From a virus: a stretch of DNA of 34,643 nt. The notes beneath the pieces were generated by a model, which saw only the letters and a program-made list of their open reading frames with translations, made no database searches and was not told where the DNA came from. Numbering within the stretch: the stretch's first letter is position 1; every line of letters begins with the position of its first letter. This document shows, piece by piece, positions 8,773 through 16,660 of this stretch. Location: the IMG/VR virus record IMGVR_UViG_3300025309_000278, positions 1 to 34,643 of that record; one strand, written 5' to 3'. Position numbers and translations under genes: made by a program.

Positions 8773-8787
8773 AGTATTTCTGCCTCC

Positions 8788-9390
8788 TTAGAACTTCGGT
8801 TCGTCAGTTGTACTTCTAACGCCTGTCGTGACTGTTTGTTCTGCTCCTTCCTCCTGGCCTCTTGCTTCCATTTCTTTTCGGCGTAAAGCACCTTCTCGGA
8901 CTGCAATATCCCTTTCTCGTTCTTCAAGAGTTTTAAACTTGTCTTTATAGACTTGCTCAAGAGTTTTGCCTTTCATATCAACCGTTTGGATTCTTCTAAA
9001 CACATTGCCAAAGTTTGGATGGTTATCAAGAAATGCAATTTGCTCCGGATCACTTGTTCGGTAAACACCTTCGTGGAATTGAATGTATTTACCTCGGATG
9101 GTAAGAATTCTTATTCCTACTTCTTTAAGGTATGCAGGTTCTACAACTAATTTAAGTTCGTGATACCTTGAGATATACACAACTTCTTGATTAGCTTCAA
9201 CTTCTTTGGCTGTTTTCTCTTGTGATTGTCCGGATGTTTCAGATCCTTCACCTTCTTCCTCCTGGGTCTGCTTAATACGAGCAATAAGCTCTTCTTTTTT
9301 GCCCTCTTTTGAGATACCTAAGCGCTTTGCCTCGGTCCAGAGTTCTGGCATAGACATTTCTTCTAATGGTTTTACTGTTGTATCTGTCAT
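8788..9390 (-). CDS. SAP-domain head protein
   Basis: A 200-residue protein. Residues about 10-45 (SMPELWTEAKRLGISKEGKK...ELIARIKQ) match the SAP/HeH-type helix-extension-helix motif, a small DNA-binding fold often found in phage head-completion and structural proteins. A Glu/Gln-rich linker follows. A beta domain at about residues 70-145 includes ILTIRGKYIQFHEGVY, and a charged coiled coil (about residues 146-180, TLEERERDIAVREGALRRKE) comes after it. The gene is the next one downstream of the major capsid gene, after a 145-base gap with a hairpin. I infer a head component that contacts packaged DNA. Confidence 0.7.
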   Translation of the reverse strand: MTDTTVKPLEEMSMPELWTEAKRLGISKEGKKEELIARIKQTQEEEGEGSETSGQSQEKTAKEVEANQEVVYISRYHELKLVVEPAYLKEVGIRILTIRGKYIQFHEGVYRTSDPEQIAFLDNHPNFGNVFRRIQTVDMKGKTLEQVYKDKFKTLEERERDIAVREGALRRKEMEARGQEEGAEQTVTTGVRSTTDEPKF

Positions 9391-9423
9391 TTAATTCACC
9401 TCGCTTTCTTTTTTAATTTTTGC

Positions 9424-9445
9424 AAGGGTGATAACGCTCACCCTT
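9424..9445 (-). other. Perfect 8-bp hairpin between major capsid and downstream virion genes
   Basis: AAGGGTGA at 9424-9431 and TCACCCTT at 9438-9445 form a perfect inverted repeat with a 6-base loop. On the transcribed (minus) strand no U-tract follows, so it is not a classic intrinsic terminator. It lies in the 145-base gap after the capsid gene, where phages often place a processing or stability hairpin that leaves the capsid message more abundant. A second, weaker inverted repeat (ACTGCAT/ATGCAGT, about 9455-9481) lies beside it. Confidence 0.5.
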
Positions 9446-9535
9446 AGCTTAAGCGACTGCATTGAGTAAGAAAGTATGCAGTGACTTCCAATATTTTGCG
9501 TTTTCAATCATAGTCATCAATATCTGTAAAGCTGT

Positions 9536-10702
9536 TTATAAAGCGCCGATACTCATAATGGCATGGCGTTTTTCCTGCTCCATTTGTAAACCGCACTCTG
9601 TGAGATATTCATCGACTTGGCTATCTTCTCCAGGGTTCTGGCGATTGGTCAAAAGTTTTGTATCTCGGTTGCTTAGATTGCGGAGTGTTAAAGCCTCCAT
9701 ATCAAGTCCTACGGCATAATTTCCGTAGGTCACTCCTGCGAGTAATGGATGCTTAATGATGTGCAGTGTTCCGTGTGGAGAATCGTAAGTAACAATTCTC
9801 AGCCCGTACGTTTTTGTCGGATTGACAATCTGTACTTTACCTTTTGCCCAGCTGTTGATCATTGAGACCACTGCTGCTGATGCAAAAAGGTATTTTTCTG
9901 TGTTTCCGTAAGCAAAGAGACTTTCAAGCCAGCTTTCAAATTCTGACTCGGTATCTACGCTTGCTGTGGCATAGGTAAGAATTCTTGCCAGAAGTCCGCC
10001 GGTAAATCGTTTTGGATGTGTGCCTGCGGTAACAATTCCTTTCTTACCAAATAAGAAGGATCTTTCGATATCGACCATGTGCTCGATACCTTTTTTGCGT
10101 CTTTGATAATCAAAGTCGCTTTCTTTGGTCCATCCTTTAGTGTTTTTTGCCGATTCTGTGATTCCGACTGGAGTTCTGAAAATCTGACAGTAGTTGGAGA
10201 CTTCTGTAATAACAGTAGATTTAATCTCTCGAAGTCCTGCTCCTTCTTCATTTGCATTTCCGATAAGCCAGACATCTCCTGATGCATCTGCTGCTGCTCC
10301 GGTTGCACCTCCAAGTTCTGCACCAACTGTAACGGTGTTAGCGTCAACAATGGCTGTAACCTGGAATACCCATTTTTGCTTGGCAACTAAGATAATGTCG
10401 CCAATCTGCAGATAAGCTGCTTGTCCGGTAAGCGTTAAGTTTCCGCCGTCTGGATCGACAGTTCCTGAACCTGTGAGTTGTCTGCGGCCAAATTCATCCT
10501 CGAACCACTTAAATTCAGGGTCCATGGATTCCTGCTTTTTCATCGCCTTACCTTCTCCGGTTACTGGATCTTTTCCAGCGTTTGTCAATATAGCTAAGAG
10601 TGGATATCTATTTACATCCAACAGCGACACGACATCCGCCACATCATATTTGCGTGTTACTCCTAAATTTCCTGTTCCTTTAATTCCTGTTGCTGATGGC
10701 AT
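9536..10702 (-). CDS. Major capsid protein, SU10/DUF5309-like HK97 fold
   Basis: A 388-residue protein with a strong Shine-Dalgarno (AAGGGGGTGA). It has the features of the SU10-type major capsid family: N-terminal DVADVVSLLDVNRYPLLAIL, then a beta insertion with GTVDPDGGNLTLTG and IGDIILVAKQKWVFQV. The conserved central stretch FRTPVGITESAKNT and the helix RRKKGIEHMVDIERSFLFGK follow, then the P-domain-like TYGLRIVTYDSPHGTLHII, and a C-terminal YLTECGLQMEQEKRHAIM. Length suits a capsid subunit without a protease domain. It is preceded by the acidic scaffold gene, the usual order. I infer that it forms the procapsid shell with that scaffold. Confidence 0.88.
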   Translation of the reverse strand: MPSATGIKGTGNLGVTRKYDVADVVSLLDVNRYPLLAILTNAGKDPVTGEGKAMKKQESMDPEFKWFEDEFGRRQLTGSGTVDPDGGNLTLTGQAAYLQIGDIILVAKQKWVFQVTAIVDANTVTVGAELGGATGAAADASGDVWLIGNANEEGAGLREIKSTVITEVSNYCQIFRTPVGITESAKNTKGWTKESDFDYQRRKKGIEHMVDIERSFLFGKKGIVTAGTHPKRFTGGLLARILTYATASVDTESEFESWLESLFAYGNTEKYLFASAAVVSMINSWAKGKVQIVNPTKTYGLRIVTYDSPHGTLHIIKHPLLAGVTYGNYAVGLDMEALTLRNLSNRDTKLLTNRQNPGEDSQVDEYLTECGLQMEQEKRHAIMSIGAL

Positions 10703-10750
10703 AATTTGTGTTCACCCCCTTTCTTTTATTTTTGTAACTAGACAGGAAGG

Positions 10751-11608
10751 TCATAGTCCTAACCCTCCTAAGGAGCCTCTTGACCCACTGCGCCCAAGAG
10801 CTTTCTGGATGCGTTTTGTTTCGGCATCCGAGCCATCGGGTTGGGCCGGAGCGCCCGCTCCACTCTCAACCTGAGCTTTAGCCTTTTTGAGTCGGCTACG
10901 CTCGTCATCTGATATATCGGTTGCATCGTTGGACTCTCCTTTGTGTTTGCCAAGGAAAGCATCTACCTGCTTGCAGGCCTCTTTTAAGGAGATTACTGTT
11001 CCTTTTGCACTTGCTGCATCAATAATTGTTAAGACCATTTTTCTATAATCCGGATCATCGAGTGGATGTTCTTTCTTTGCTTCTGAAATCTCCCTTTTAA
11101 CAGAGTCTCTGATTTGGGTCTGGCTTTCGATAGTTTTCTTTACCCCGTCATCTATGCGCTGCATAACCCATTTTGCAAAGTCGGTGGGTGTCATTTTCTG
11201 CAGTTCTTCGGGTGAGGGGAGATCGGACGTGTTTTCTTCAGGCTTATCTTTGTCTTCTGTAGCATCTTCTTTTGGTTTGGCTTTTCCTTCAAGCGTTGCA
11301 ATCCTTCCTTCCAGGGTTTCGTAATCTTTTATAACTTCTTCTCTGCTTTTGCCATTCCAGCGGTTTTTTGCGTCCTGGTTGTCGTTATCTTCTTCTGAGT
11401 TGTCCTCATCATCATTATTTTCTTCAGAATCTTCGTCATTTTCATCTTCTGTTTCTGCTCCGGCTGGAGGAGTAGTGCCACCTTTATCCTCACCTTCGGG
11501 AGTTTCTGTTCCTTTGTTTTTATCTTCAGCAGAATCATCCTGATTTTCATCAGGCTCGCTTAAAAGTTTTTCTAATTCTTCCCGTTCTTTTAATTTGTTT
11601 TCGTCCAT
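10751..11608 (-). CDS. Acidic capsid scaffolding-type protein
   Basis: A 285-residue protein, very acidic over residues 1-95 (runs such as DENDEDSEENNDDEDNSEED). A predicted coiled coil or helical middle follows (REEVIKDYETLEGRIATLEG). The C-terminal half is helical and ends in a basic, Gly/Ser-rich tail (KRIQKALGRSGSRGSLGGLG). Acidic N-terminus, coiled coil, basic capsid-binding end and position directly before the major capsid gene are the hallmarks of phage scaffold proteins. No protease motif is seen. The role is inferred from composition and order. Confidence 0.72.
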   Translation of the reverse strand: MDENKLKEREELEKLLSEPDENQDDSAEDKNKGTETPEGEDKGGTTPPAGAETEDENDEDSEENNDDEDNSEEDNDNQDAKNRWNGKSREEVIKDYETLEGRIATLEGKAKPKEDATEDKDKPEENTSDLPSPEELQKMTPTDFAKWVMQRIDDGVKKTIESQTQIRDSVKREISEAKKEHPLDDPDYRKMVLTIIDAASAKGTVISLKEACKQVDAFLGKHKGESNDATDISDDERSRLKKAKAQVESGAGAPAQPDGSDAETKRIQKALGRSGSRGSLGGLGL

Positions 11609-11609
11609 A

Positions 11610-11810
11610 TTATTTCTCCAATTGTTTTGACATCTCGTCAGACCTGCCGACTGATGCCTTGCAAACTGCTATAGCTGATTGCTTTTTATCCATACCCTTC
11701 TTGGGTTTAAAGTTTGGGTCTGCCATGAGCTTTGCGACACATGATTCAATCTTTCGCCCCTTCTCGTTTGGCTTTCCATCTTTTGTATAAGTTCCTTTTC
11801 CGTATGGCAT
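11610..11810 (-). CDS. Small phage protein with cysteine pair
   Basis: A 66-residue basic protein. The ATG at 11810 (MPYGKGTYTKDGKPNEKG) is preferred because the upstream gene stops five bases before it and AGAGGAA lies in front; a longer in-frame start would overlap that gene. Two conserved-looking blocks each contain a cysteine: IESCVAKLMADPNFKPKKG and SAIAVCKASVG. Such short 'KxxSAIAxC' proteins recur in phage head operons, but their function is not known to me. Confidence 0.6.
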   Translation of the reverse strand: MPYGKGTYTKDGKPNEKGRKIESCVAKLMADPNFKPKKGMDKKQSAIAVCKASVGRSDEMSKQLEK

Positions 11811-11814
11811 AGTT

Positions 11815-12138
11815 TTAATATTCCTCTGATGCGAGCTCCATTTCTGGACCATCTTGCATCAAACCTCCTAATTTAATTTCTCCTTCCAATACTTTATCTA
11901 GAACTTCAATAAGGTCTTTTACTGCTGTATCAAAGCTGACAGTTTTCTCTTCTTTATGAGTATCCCAGCTGCCGATATAAGCACACCTGGCTGCAGAGAC
12001 TGCTTCCTCAACAACCCGCCATTTTTTATGCTTATCTTCTCTGGTCTGTGTCTTCTTAAATTTGGCGAGCACGACATTGTCAGAGCTTTCCTGTTCTTGT
12101 TCCTCGTTTTTATTTTGTTCTTCTTTTGCTTCTGCCAT
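11815..12138 (-). CDS. Small virion-operon protein, paralogous to the 12404-12715 product
   Basis: A 107-residue protein. An acidic, Gln-rich N-terminus (residues 1-22) is followed by a helical domain: WRVVEEAVSAARCAY, then DTAVKDLIEVLDKVL and KLGGL. The order W-x-x-V...AAR-x-A...L-I-x-x-L...LGGL is also present in the 103-residue product of 12404-12715, so the two are probably duplicated genes. It lies between small head-operon genes upstream of the scaffold. Function is unknown. Confidence 0.6.
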   Translation of the reverse strand: MAEAKEEQNKNEEQEQESSDNVVLAKFKKTQTREDKHKKWRVVEEAVSAARCAYIGSWDTHKEEKTVSFDTAVKDLIEVLDKVLEGEIKLGGLMQDGPEMELASEEY

Positions 12139-12142
12139 AGTT

Positions 12143-12397
12143 TTATTCTGCCTGCAGGGTTTGGGATGCTTCCTTTTTTTCGTTTTCTGCAGTCTCCACT
12201 ATGCTTAATACTTTTTTGTAGGCTTTGATTGCCATTTTGTGCTCCATGTCTTCCTCAATCGGGCAGTCTGTAAGGTCTTCAACTTCCAGTTCGATTTCTG
12301 CATCGATCTGACGTTTTAAGATCTGCCATCCCTCTGTTTGTGTCATCTCCCAGATGGCTCTGCCGGTTTCCAGTTTTTCTTCTGCTGTTTCTGCCAT
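12143..12397 (-). CDS. Small helical head-operon protein
   Basis: An 84-residue acidic, helical protein (GRAIWEMTQTEGWQILKRQI, then DMEHKMAIKAYKKVLSIVE). The 'GWxxLxxxI...' pattern near residue 23 is common in short phage proteins found around portal and capsid genes. It is flanked by two related small genes and is spaced 4-6 bases from each, so it is in one translation unit with them. Function is not known. Confidence 0.6.
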   Translation of the reverse strand: MAETAEEKLETGRAIWEMTQTEGWQILKRQIDAEIELEVEDLTDCPIEEDMEHKMAIKAYKKVLSIVETAENEKKEASQTLQAE

Positions 12398-12403
12398 ATT
12401 GTT

Positions 12404-12715
12404 TTAGAACGATGTTTCACCAGGCGTTTCTTCGTCCGGTGATTCATTAAGATTTATCTGGGTTTTATCTGCTCCCAATCCTCCTAAGTTTTGAGTTTCA
12501 GTATTTTTAATCTCCTGAAGGGTTGCTACTAAACTATCGATAACATCGGGGAAGAGTGACCCTTGGAGGAAAGCTTTGCGGGCTGCATTAAAAACAATAT
12601 CTACCTGCTGCCAGACTGCTTCATTGTTCTGTTCGGGAGTTATAGCCTGAGCATTTGCCTGAGTTGTATCTTCTGGGAGTGGCTGATTGTTTGGATTAGT
12701 ATTATCTTGTGCCAT
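12404..12715 (-). CDS. Small virion-operon protein, paralogous to the 11815-12138 product
   Basis: A 103-residue protein with a polar, Asn/Gln-rich N-terminus (residues 1-32). Its helical core reads VWQQVDIVFNAARKAFLQGS, then DVIDSLVATLQEI and QNLGGLGADK. It shares the W..V....AAR.A, L..L and LGGL landmarks with the product of 11815-12138. The C-terminus is acidic. A capsid-assembly accessory role is possible from location only. Confidence 0.6.
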   Translation of the reverse strand: MAQDNTNPNNQPLPEDTTQANAQAITPEQNNEAVWQQVDIVFNAARKAFLQGSLFPDVIDSLVATLQEIKNTETQNLGGLGADKTQINLNESPDEETPGETSF

Positions 12716-12721
12716 AAGTTT

Positions 12722-13120
12722 TTATACTAATGGGAATGGTTTTTCAGCATTCCATAAAATTGCTCCTATATATACTTCTAATGAAGGAGCTGCTCCTCCT
12801 GTTATTGTCACGACTGCACGCATGTATCTCTTTTTGCGCTCGGTTTGCATCTTATAAACCGTATCAGCTGTGACAGTAACTTCCTCTCCACCTTTGGTGA
12901 TAGTTGCTCCGGAGGAAAAATCAGAAACATCTGCTTCTTCAATCTTTACTTTTGTCGAAGTCTGATCTCCTAGGTTTCCAATGGCAACATCAACGAGCGC
13001 AGTATCAAATGCAGGTTTGTCGCTAACATAAGTATCAACACTAGCTCCATTAGTTGTTGCAGTAATCACCTGAATGGGGAGTATGGTTTTTGTTTGTATA
13101 TTTTGATTAAGTGTCCTCAT
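12722..13120 (-). CDS. Small beta-rich capsid-associated protein, first gene of the capsid operon
   Basis: A 132-residue protein. The ATG at 13120 (MRTLNQNIQTKTILPIQ) is preferred; a TTG further upstream would lie inside the leader hairpin. The fold looks like a beta sandwich. Its landmarks are ALVDVAIGNLGDQTSTKVKI, then ITKGGEEVTVTADTVYKM, KKRYMRAVVTITGG and a C-terminal VYIGAILWNAEKPFPLV. This pattern is typical of short phage decoration or head proteins that begin with a 'fields of beta strands plus YxRA' motif. No Shine-Dalgarno is visible: the start codon follows the leader hairpin directly, as for portal. Confidence 0.65.
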   Translation of the reverse strand: MRTLNQNIQTKTILPIQVITATTNGASVDTYVSDKPAFDTALVDVAIGNLGDQTSTKVKIEEADVSDFSSGATITKGGEEVTVTADTVYKMQTERKKRYMRAVVTITGGAAPSLEVYIGAILWNAEKPFPLV

Positions 13121-13140
13121 AGTAAAAAATCTAATAAATT

Positions 13141-13214
13141 GGGGTTGCAACTTCTAAATACACGTAGTGCGTATACTCAGAAGCCACAACCCCGATAGTT
13201 TCGTTAGGTGTTAC
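13141..13214 (-). promoter_or_regulatory. Leader hairpin and conserved box before the capsid operon (attenuator-like)
   Basis: On the minus strand, CCTAACGAAACTATCGGGG (13190-13208) leads into a long hairpin. The outer arms are GGGGTTG and CAACCCC (13187-13193 with 13141-13147) and the next arms CTTCT and AGAAG (13179-13183 with 13151-13155). The three bases between the arms pair as G-U only in the minus-strand RNA and mismatch on the plus strand. The inner arms (ATACGC with GTGTAT) also need one G-U pair, so the RNA is probably made leftward. AATTTATTAGATTTTTT follows before the ATG. The same box precedes a terminator upstream of the portal gene. Confidence 0.6.
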
Positions 13215-13228
13215 TTCCTAATGATTAC

Positions 13229-13258
13229 ATTCTATTTGGCAAGAACTGTACATCTCAA
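13229..13258 (-). promoter_or_regulatory. Leftward late promoter for the capsid operon
   Basis: On the minus strand, TTGAGA (13253-13258) and TAGAAT (13229-13234) are spaced 18 bases apart. The spacer contains ACAGTTC (13243-13249), eight bases before the -10. The portal promoter (20925-20954) has TTGAAA, the same ACAGTTC position and TAGCAT with the same spacing. The -35 lies inside the repeated AAAGTTTATTGAGAT element (13252-13266). The promoter is called from pattern only. Confidence 0.6.
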
Positions 13259-13282
13259 TAAACTTTCTGTCATTAATTGTCC

Positions 13283-13311
13283 TTGACATGTGATAATTAA
13301 TTATTTATATT
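13283..13311 (+). promoter_or_regulatory. Sigma70-type promoter for padR-ArsC-ATPase cassette
   Basis: TTGACA at 13283-13288, a 17-base spacer and TATATT at 13306-13311 give a near-consensus vegetative promoter on the plus strand. It is divergent from the late capsid promoter about 25 bases away. The predicted transcript start falls at the left edge of the 13320-13336 palindrome. Confidence 0.65.
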
Positions 13312-13319
13312 GATCCTAG

Positions 13320-13336
13320 ATATCGAAATTCGATAT
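13320..13336. promoter_or_regulatory. Palindromic operator, probably for the PadR regulator
   Basis: ATATCGAAATTCGATAT is a perfect 8-bp inverted repeat around one central base, lying just after the -10 box and 13 bases before the padR start. PadR regulators usually autorepress from palindromes in this position, so a repressor site that blocks the cassette is inferred. Confidence 0.6.
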
Positions 13337-13349
13337 TATACACTGAACA

Positions 13350-13649
13350 ATGCTCACAAAAAACTTTTTCCGTGGATTTATTAAGCTTCATATTCTTCAT
13401 CATGCGTCAAAGGAACCTGTGTATGGTGTTTGGATAATTGAGGAACTTAATAGGCATGGATATAAACTAAGTCCTGGAACTTTGTACCCTATCCTACACT
13501 CTCTTGAAGAAGAGAAATTACTTACATCTCGGAGTGAGACAGTAGAAGGCAAGATTCGTAAATATTACGAAATAACTGATGAAGGTAAAAAAAGACTAGA
13601 AGAATCAAAATTAAAAGTCAAAGAATTAGTAGATGAATTATATCAATGA
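13350..13649 (+). CDS. PadR-family transcriptional regulator
   Basis: A 99-residue winged-helix protein: GFIKLHILHHASKEPVYGVW, then the recognition region YKLSPGTLYPILHSLEEEKL, and the wing/strand GKIRKYYEITDEGKKRLEE. The 'LSPGTLYPILHxLE' and 'RKYYxITxxGKxxL' signatures are diagnostic of PadR. The family usually represses neighbouring efflux or stress genes and releases DNA on binding a small ligand. Its stop overlaps the reading region of the ArsC-like gene, so it heads a three-gene unit with the reductase and the P-type ATPase. Promoter and palindrome lie immediately upstream. Confidence 0.9.
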   Translation: MLTKNFFRGFIKLHILHHASKEPVYGVWIIEELNRHGYKLSPGTLYPILHSLEEEKLLTSRSETVEGKIRKYYEITDEGKKRLEESKLKVKELVDELYQ

Positions 13650-13650
13650 G

Positions 13651-14073
13651 ATGAAAAAAGTCCTGTTTCTTTGTTTCCATAACTCCGCAAGATCGCAAAT
13701 TGCTGAAGGGTTGCTGCGTTATCTCGGCGGAAATAAATATAAGGTTTATTCTGCCGGTATCGAAGCGACTTTTGTCAAACCTCAAGCAATTTTAGTTATG
13801 AAGGAGATTGGCATTGATATATCAAACCAAAGAAGTAAAAAACTTGACCAATTTCTGAATGAACAGCTTGACGAAGTTATAACAGTATGCGATGAGGCAA
13901 ACGAAGCCTGCCCAGTGTTTCCTGGCGCAAAGAATAGAAGGCATTGGAGCATGCCAGATCCTTCCCATGCAAAGGGAACGAAGGAAGAAGTTTTGACTTT
14001 TTATCGTCAAACGAGAGATTTGCTTCGAGAGAAAATAGAATCAGAATTATTAGTAGAAAATAGGGAACCATAA
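13651..14073 (+). CDS. arsC: Arsenate reductase (ArsC, low-molecular-weight phosphatase type)
   Basis: A 140-residue protein; MKKVLFLC is the preferred start (a start six codons earlier would overlap padR). The P-loop CFHNSARS (C-x5-R, residues 8-14) has the HNSARS form typical of thioredoxin-linked ArsC. The second and third redox cysteines are present (ITVCDEANEACPVFPG, residues 80 and 87). The acid loop DPSHAKGT is also there. These three cysteines favour arsenate reduction to arsenite over tyrosine phosphatase activity. It is coupled with padR and lies seven bases before the ATPase gene. No ArsR, ArsB or Acr3 gene is seen nearby, so the substrate in this cassette could differ. Confidence 0.82.
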   Translation: MKKVLFLCFHNSARSQIAEGLLRYLGGNKYKVYSAGIEATFVKPQAILVMKEIGIDISNQRSKKLDQFLNEQLDEVITVCDEANEACPVFPGAKNRRHWSMPDPSHAKGTKEEVLTFYRQTRDLLREKIESELLVENREP

Positions 14074-14080
14074 TAAAAAT

Positions 14081-16609
14081 ATGGAACATTTAGCAAACGA
14101 TCATCAATGGTGGAGTCAACCAGTAAATCAACTAATAAAAACATTCAATCTTGATGTTGCAAAAGGACTCTCTCAAAAACAGGAGAAAGAAAATAGGGTT
14201 TCCTATGGTACAAACACTCTCACTGAAATTAAACCCACCAGTGTAGGAGAGCTTATCCTTGAAGGCATAAAAGAACCAATGATGATAGTGCTTTTATCCA
14301 TTGGAGGCATTTCACTTCTTTTTGGCAAACCTGTTGAGGCAATAGTTATGGTCTTTGTAGTAGCAGCGTATATCGGCGTTGAATTTATCAATAAATTTAG
14401 AACCGATAGAACAATGGCTCGCTTGCGTGAACTTACAGAACCGACAACAAAGGTTTTACGGGACGGAAAACAGCAAGAGATACAAACAAGTGAGGTAGTA
14501 GTTGGAGATGTTATCATCCTCTCAGAAGGTGTGCGTGTTCCAGCTGATATGCGACTAGTTGAATCGTATGGAATGATTGTCAACGAAGCTTCTTTAACTG
14601 GTGAGTCTCTTCCTGTAAATAAAGATGCCAAGGCTGAAGTGGAAAAAGAGACACCGCTTGCAGAGAGGCGAAATTGTGTTTTTTCAGGGACAACAATTCT
14701 TTCAGGTGAAGGCAAGGGAATTGTCATGGCAGTTGGGGAAAAAAGTGAGTTAGGGACAATTGCAACTGAAGTTCAAGCAAAGCGGAAAGAAAAAACCTAC
14801 ATCCAAAATGCCATGACCAAATTAGCAAAAACGCTGGCAGTATTGGCAATTATTGTCAGTATTATCATCCCTACAGTTGGTTTATTGCAAGGACAGAGTT
14901 TTCAGGAGATGGTTTTAACCTGGCTTGCCTTAACGTTCCTGATGATACCAGGACAACCACCAGTCATTATTACCATGTCTCTTGCTCTTGCTTCATTTGC
15001 GTTAGCAAAGCAAAAATTGGTTGTAAAACGTCTACGGGGAGTTGAGGTTCTGGGTCAGGTAACTACAATAGTCACTGATAAAACAGGCACAATCACTGAG
15101 AATAAAATGGCGGTTAATTCCCTTATCCTAAGCGATGGAAAAGAACTAAAGCCAGATCAATTACCAGAGGACTTGTTGCAGAAAATTAGTCTGTGTTTGC
15201 CCCAGTATTCAACCGACCCAACGGATAAGGCAGTTAATGAAGTGTTAGTGGGATCAAAAAGAGACACTAACTATATTTCACAAAAAGGTTTCTCAGAAAA
15301 TAAGCCGTGGCGGACAATGGTTTATAAGGAAAAAAATACCCAACTGTTTGCCTTTGCAGGTGAACCGGAAAGAATTATCAACTCAACAGAGTTACCGACA
15401 AAGCAAAGAGAAAAGCTGCTAGATATTCTTAAAAAAGAAACAGAAAAAGGACACCGAGTGATTGGTTATGCGTTTAAGGATAGTGGTAATGACTTTTTAG
15501 AAAAAACACAGTTTTTAGCATTGGCCGTTCTTTCTGATCCGATTCGGCCAGGCGTGAAAGAAGCTGTAAATTCTTTGGGAAATGCTGGAATAAATACCTA
15601 CATAGTAACAGGTGACCATCCGACAACTGCCAAAACAATAGCTGAGTCAATAGGGATTAAAGGTGATGTGCTGCAAGGCTTAGATCTTGAAAAAATGAAT
15701 GATGCTCAATTGTCAGAAGAACTTTCAAGTATCAGGGTATTTGCCCGTATTTCACCGTCTCAAAAACAGCGCTTGGTTACACTTCTGAAAAAACAAGGTG
15801 AAACAGTGGCAGTAATTGGGGATGGGGTCAATGACGCACCAGCACTTAAAGCTGCTAGTGTAGGTATTGCTATGGGTGAGATAGGTACAGATTTAGCGAA
15901 AGAAACGGCGGATTTAGTTTTAACCGATGACAATTATGTTCATCTCCCAGAGGCAATTGCGTTGGGACGCAAAGCACTTGATAACTTCCGCAAAGGCTTA
16001 ACTTATTATCTTTCCGCCAAGGCAATACTCCTTGCAATATTCCTTGTCCCGCTTGCTTTGGGTATACCTTTCCCATTTGCGCCAATCATGATTATTCTTA
16101 CCGAACTCTTGATGGATTTAGCCTCCTCTACGATCTTTGTAACGGAAAGTGCAGAACCTAATGTACTAAACAGAAAACCGCAGACCATTACAAACTTTTT
16201 GAATAAAACAATTGCTCTAAAGATTTTGAAAAACGGAGCATTTTTAACAATAGGTATTCTTGCTGTTTATCTCTGGCTTTATTATCAGACGCACAATGTG
16301 GTACTCGCGCAGACCGCTGCATTTGTTACTTGGTTGTTGGGACATATTATGTTAGCTCTCAACTTGAAACAGGAGAAGCTCTCTTTACTCAAGCAGGGGC
16401 TTTTCTCTAACCATTTCGGCTTATTCTGGTTAGTAGGAATGATTCTTCTTTCTTTCATCATCACAAATGTTCCATTCGTCTATTCATACTTTCATACAAC
16501 CTTTATCCCTTTGAATGTATGGATAGGGATTTTAGTAATAGTTTTCATCTCAACATGGTGGATTGAGTTGCGTAAAATTGTAAGCCACGGTCATGAAAGT
16601 TTCTCATAA
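14081..16609 (+). CDS. P-type (P2-like) cation-transporting ATPase
   Basis: An 842-residue membrane pump with a complete catalytic set: TGES (173-176) in the actuator domain, DKTGT with phosphorylated D333, TGDHP (510-514) and GDGVNDAP (580-587). Two N-terminal and about six C-terminal membrane segments are visible. Membrane segment 4, which reads PEGLP in calcium pumps, reads IPGQPPV (289-295), so the usual acidic ligand is missing. Segment 6 keeps TELLMD with two acidic residues. The transported ion cannot be read from this. Position between arsC and an MFS remnant suggests a metal, metalloid-related or ion stress cassette. Confidence 0.88.
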   Translation: MEHLANDHQWWSQPVNQLIKTFNLDVAKGLSQKQEKENRVSYGTNTLTEIKPTSVGELILEGIKEPMMIVLLSIGGISLLFGKPVEAIVMVFVVAAYIGVEFINKFRTDRTMARLRELTEPTTKVLRDGKQQEIQTSEVVVGDVIILSEGVRVPADMRLVESYGMIVNEASLTGESLPVNKDAKAEVEKETPLAERRNCVFSGTTILSGEGKGIVMAVGEKSELGTIATEVQAKRKEKTYIQNAMTKLAKTLAVLAIIVSIIIPTVGLLQGQSFQEMVLTWLALTFLMIPGQPPVIITMSLALASFALAKQKLVVKRLRGVEVLGQVTTIVTDKTGTITENKMAVNSLILSDGKELKPDQLPEDLLQKISLCLPQYSTDPTDKAVNEVLVGSKRDTNYISQKGFSENKPWRTMVYKEKNTQLFAFAGEPERIINSTELPTKQREKLLDILKKETEKGHRVIGYAFKDSGNDFLEKTQFLALAVLSDPIRPGVKEAVNSLGNAGINTYIVTGDHPTTAKTIAESIGIKGDVLQGLDLEKMNDAQLSEELSSIRVFARISPSQKQRLVTLLKKQGETVAVIGDGVNDAPALKAASVGIAMGEIGTDLAKETADLVLTDDNYVHLPEAIALGRKALDNFRKGLTYYLSAKAILLAIFLVPLALGIPFPFAPIMIILTELLMDLASSTIFVTESAEPNVLNRKPQTITNFLNKTIALKILKNGAFLTIGILAVYLWLYYQTHNVVLAQTAAFVTWLLGHIMLALNLKQEKLSLLKQGLFSNHFGLFWLVGMILLSFIITNVPFVYSYFHTTFIPLNVWIGILVIVFISTWWIELRKIVSHGHESFS

Positions 16610-16660
16610 TAATCTTGTCTATTTTTAATATGAATTTTCCTTTCCAAAGGAGGTGTATCC

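Noticed and set aside
9114-9990. TAAGAATTCTTA-like palindromes inside the SAP and capsid genes
   Set aside because: They resemble the repressor operator but lie in coding sequence, with different centres, so they are probably chance.
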